A stretch of 40,454 bases of DNA from CAZXCG01 sp964639205. GTDB lineage: Bacteria; Bacillota; Clostridia; Oscillospirales; Acutalibacteraceae. Position 1 is the first letter of the stretch, and each line of letters opens with the position of its first letter. A program made the translations under genes and the position numbers. The notes below the pieces were generated by a model. The model searched no databases and was not told the DNA's origin. It saw only the letters and a program-made list of their open reading frames with translations. The stretch spans positions 1-40,454 of the forward strand of contig CAZXCG010000013.1 in the NCBI GenBank assembly GCA_964639205.1. The letters are read 5' to 3'. Shown piece after piece: positions 40,417 through 40,454 of this stretch.

Positions 40417-40454
40417 TATAGAAAAGCCTTTTCCTTTAAATAAAACAAACAAAA

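Overview
The window reads as chromosomal DNA of a spore-forming, anaerobic, gut-type Clostridia bacterium, most likely near the Ruminococcaceae/Oscillospiraceae. Grounds: a two-subunit iron-sulfur fumarase, sporulation genes (ylbJ, yqfC, yqfD, a SpoVB-type flippase), a RicT protein, Firmicutes-type ribosome-binding sites with many TTG/GTG starts, and a secreted GH84 enzyme with an embedded dockerin. Three runs of exactly 100 N (23316, 31834, 38329) mark it as a scaffolded draft, probably metagenome-derived. There is no phage, transposase, CRISPR array or rRNA; nearly all of it is core or near-core metabolism.

Layout. 49-124: tRNA-Ala(CGC) with its promoter. 305-11952, all on the minus strand: holB-ricT, then an exopolysaccharide-control group (Ig-like membrane protein, two Wzz/BY-kinase fusions), fumarase alpha, a TrpXYZ-type ABC transporter with its own promoter, fumarase beta, a CorC-like CBS protein and coaX. 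The two fumarase subunits are separated by the transporter. 12258-16321, minus: a PTS set (EIIA, enzyme I, HPr, then a NagE-like IICB with its own promoter). 16480-23134: spore-related and envelope genes (SpoVB-like flippase, a small membrane protein, asnB, ylbJ, yqfC-yqfD). 23487-26878, minus: M23 peptidase, luxS, pyruvate kinase. 27141-31706: a 1521-residue GH84 glycosidase. 31967-35843: a HAD phosphatase, then two tandemly duplicated membrane-anchored SGNH proteins and a DUF4358 lipoprotein. 36042-40316: nadB-nadC, acpP (minus), aroE, aroK.

How the genes may work together: GH84 can release GlcNAc from glycans, and the NagE-like PTS with enzyme I, HPr and EIIA can import and phosphorylate it, feeding glycolysis (pyruvate kinase). 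The HPr keeps the catalytic His15 but has Arg in place of regulatory Ser46. One of the two BY-kinases has lost the Walker A lysine and has no tyrosine tail, while its neighbour keeps both, which suggests a kinase/pseudokinase pair. A multi-hairpin intergenic repeat of about 120 bp occurs three times (4349, 23205, 34171) plus a fragment (18061). One copy has been broken by the assembler: the 55 bases on either side of the gap are identical.

No unmistakably new system is present. The best candidates for something undescribed are the SGNH/SGNH/DUF4358 cluster with its shared YDYD N-terminus, the kinase/pseudokinase pair with its G9 tract at the ribosome-binding site, and the palindromic operators at the nagE-like and nadB promoters. 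All gene calls come from reading motifs by eye; no database search was run.
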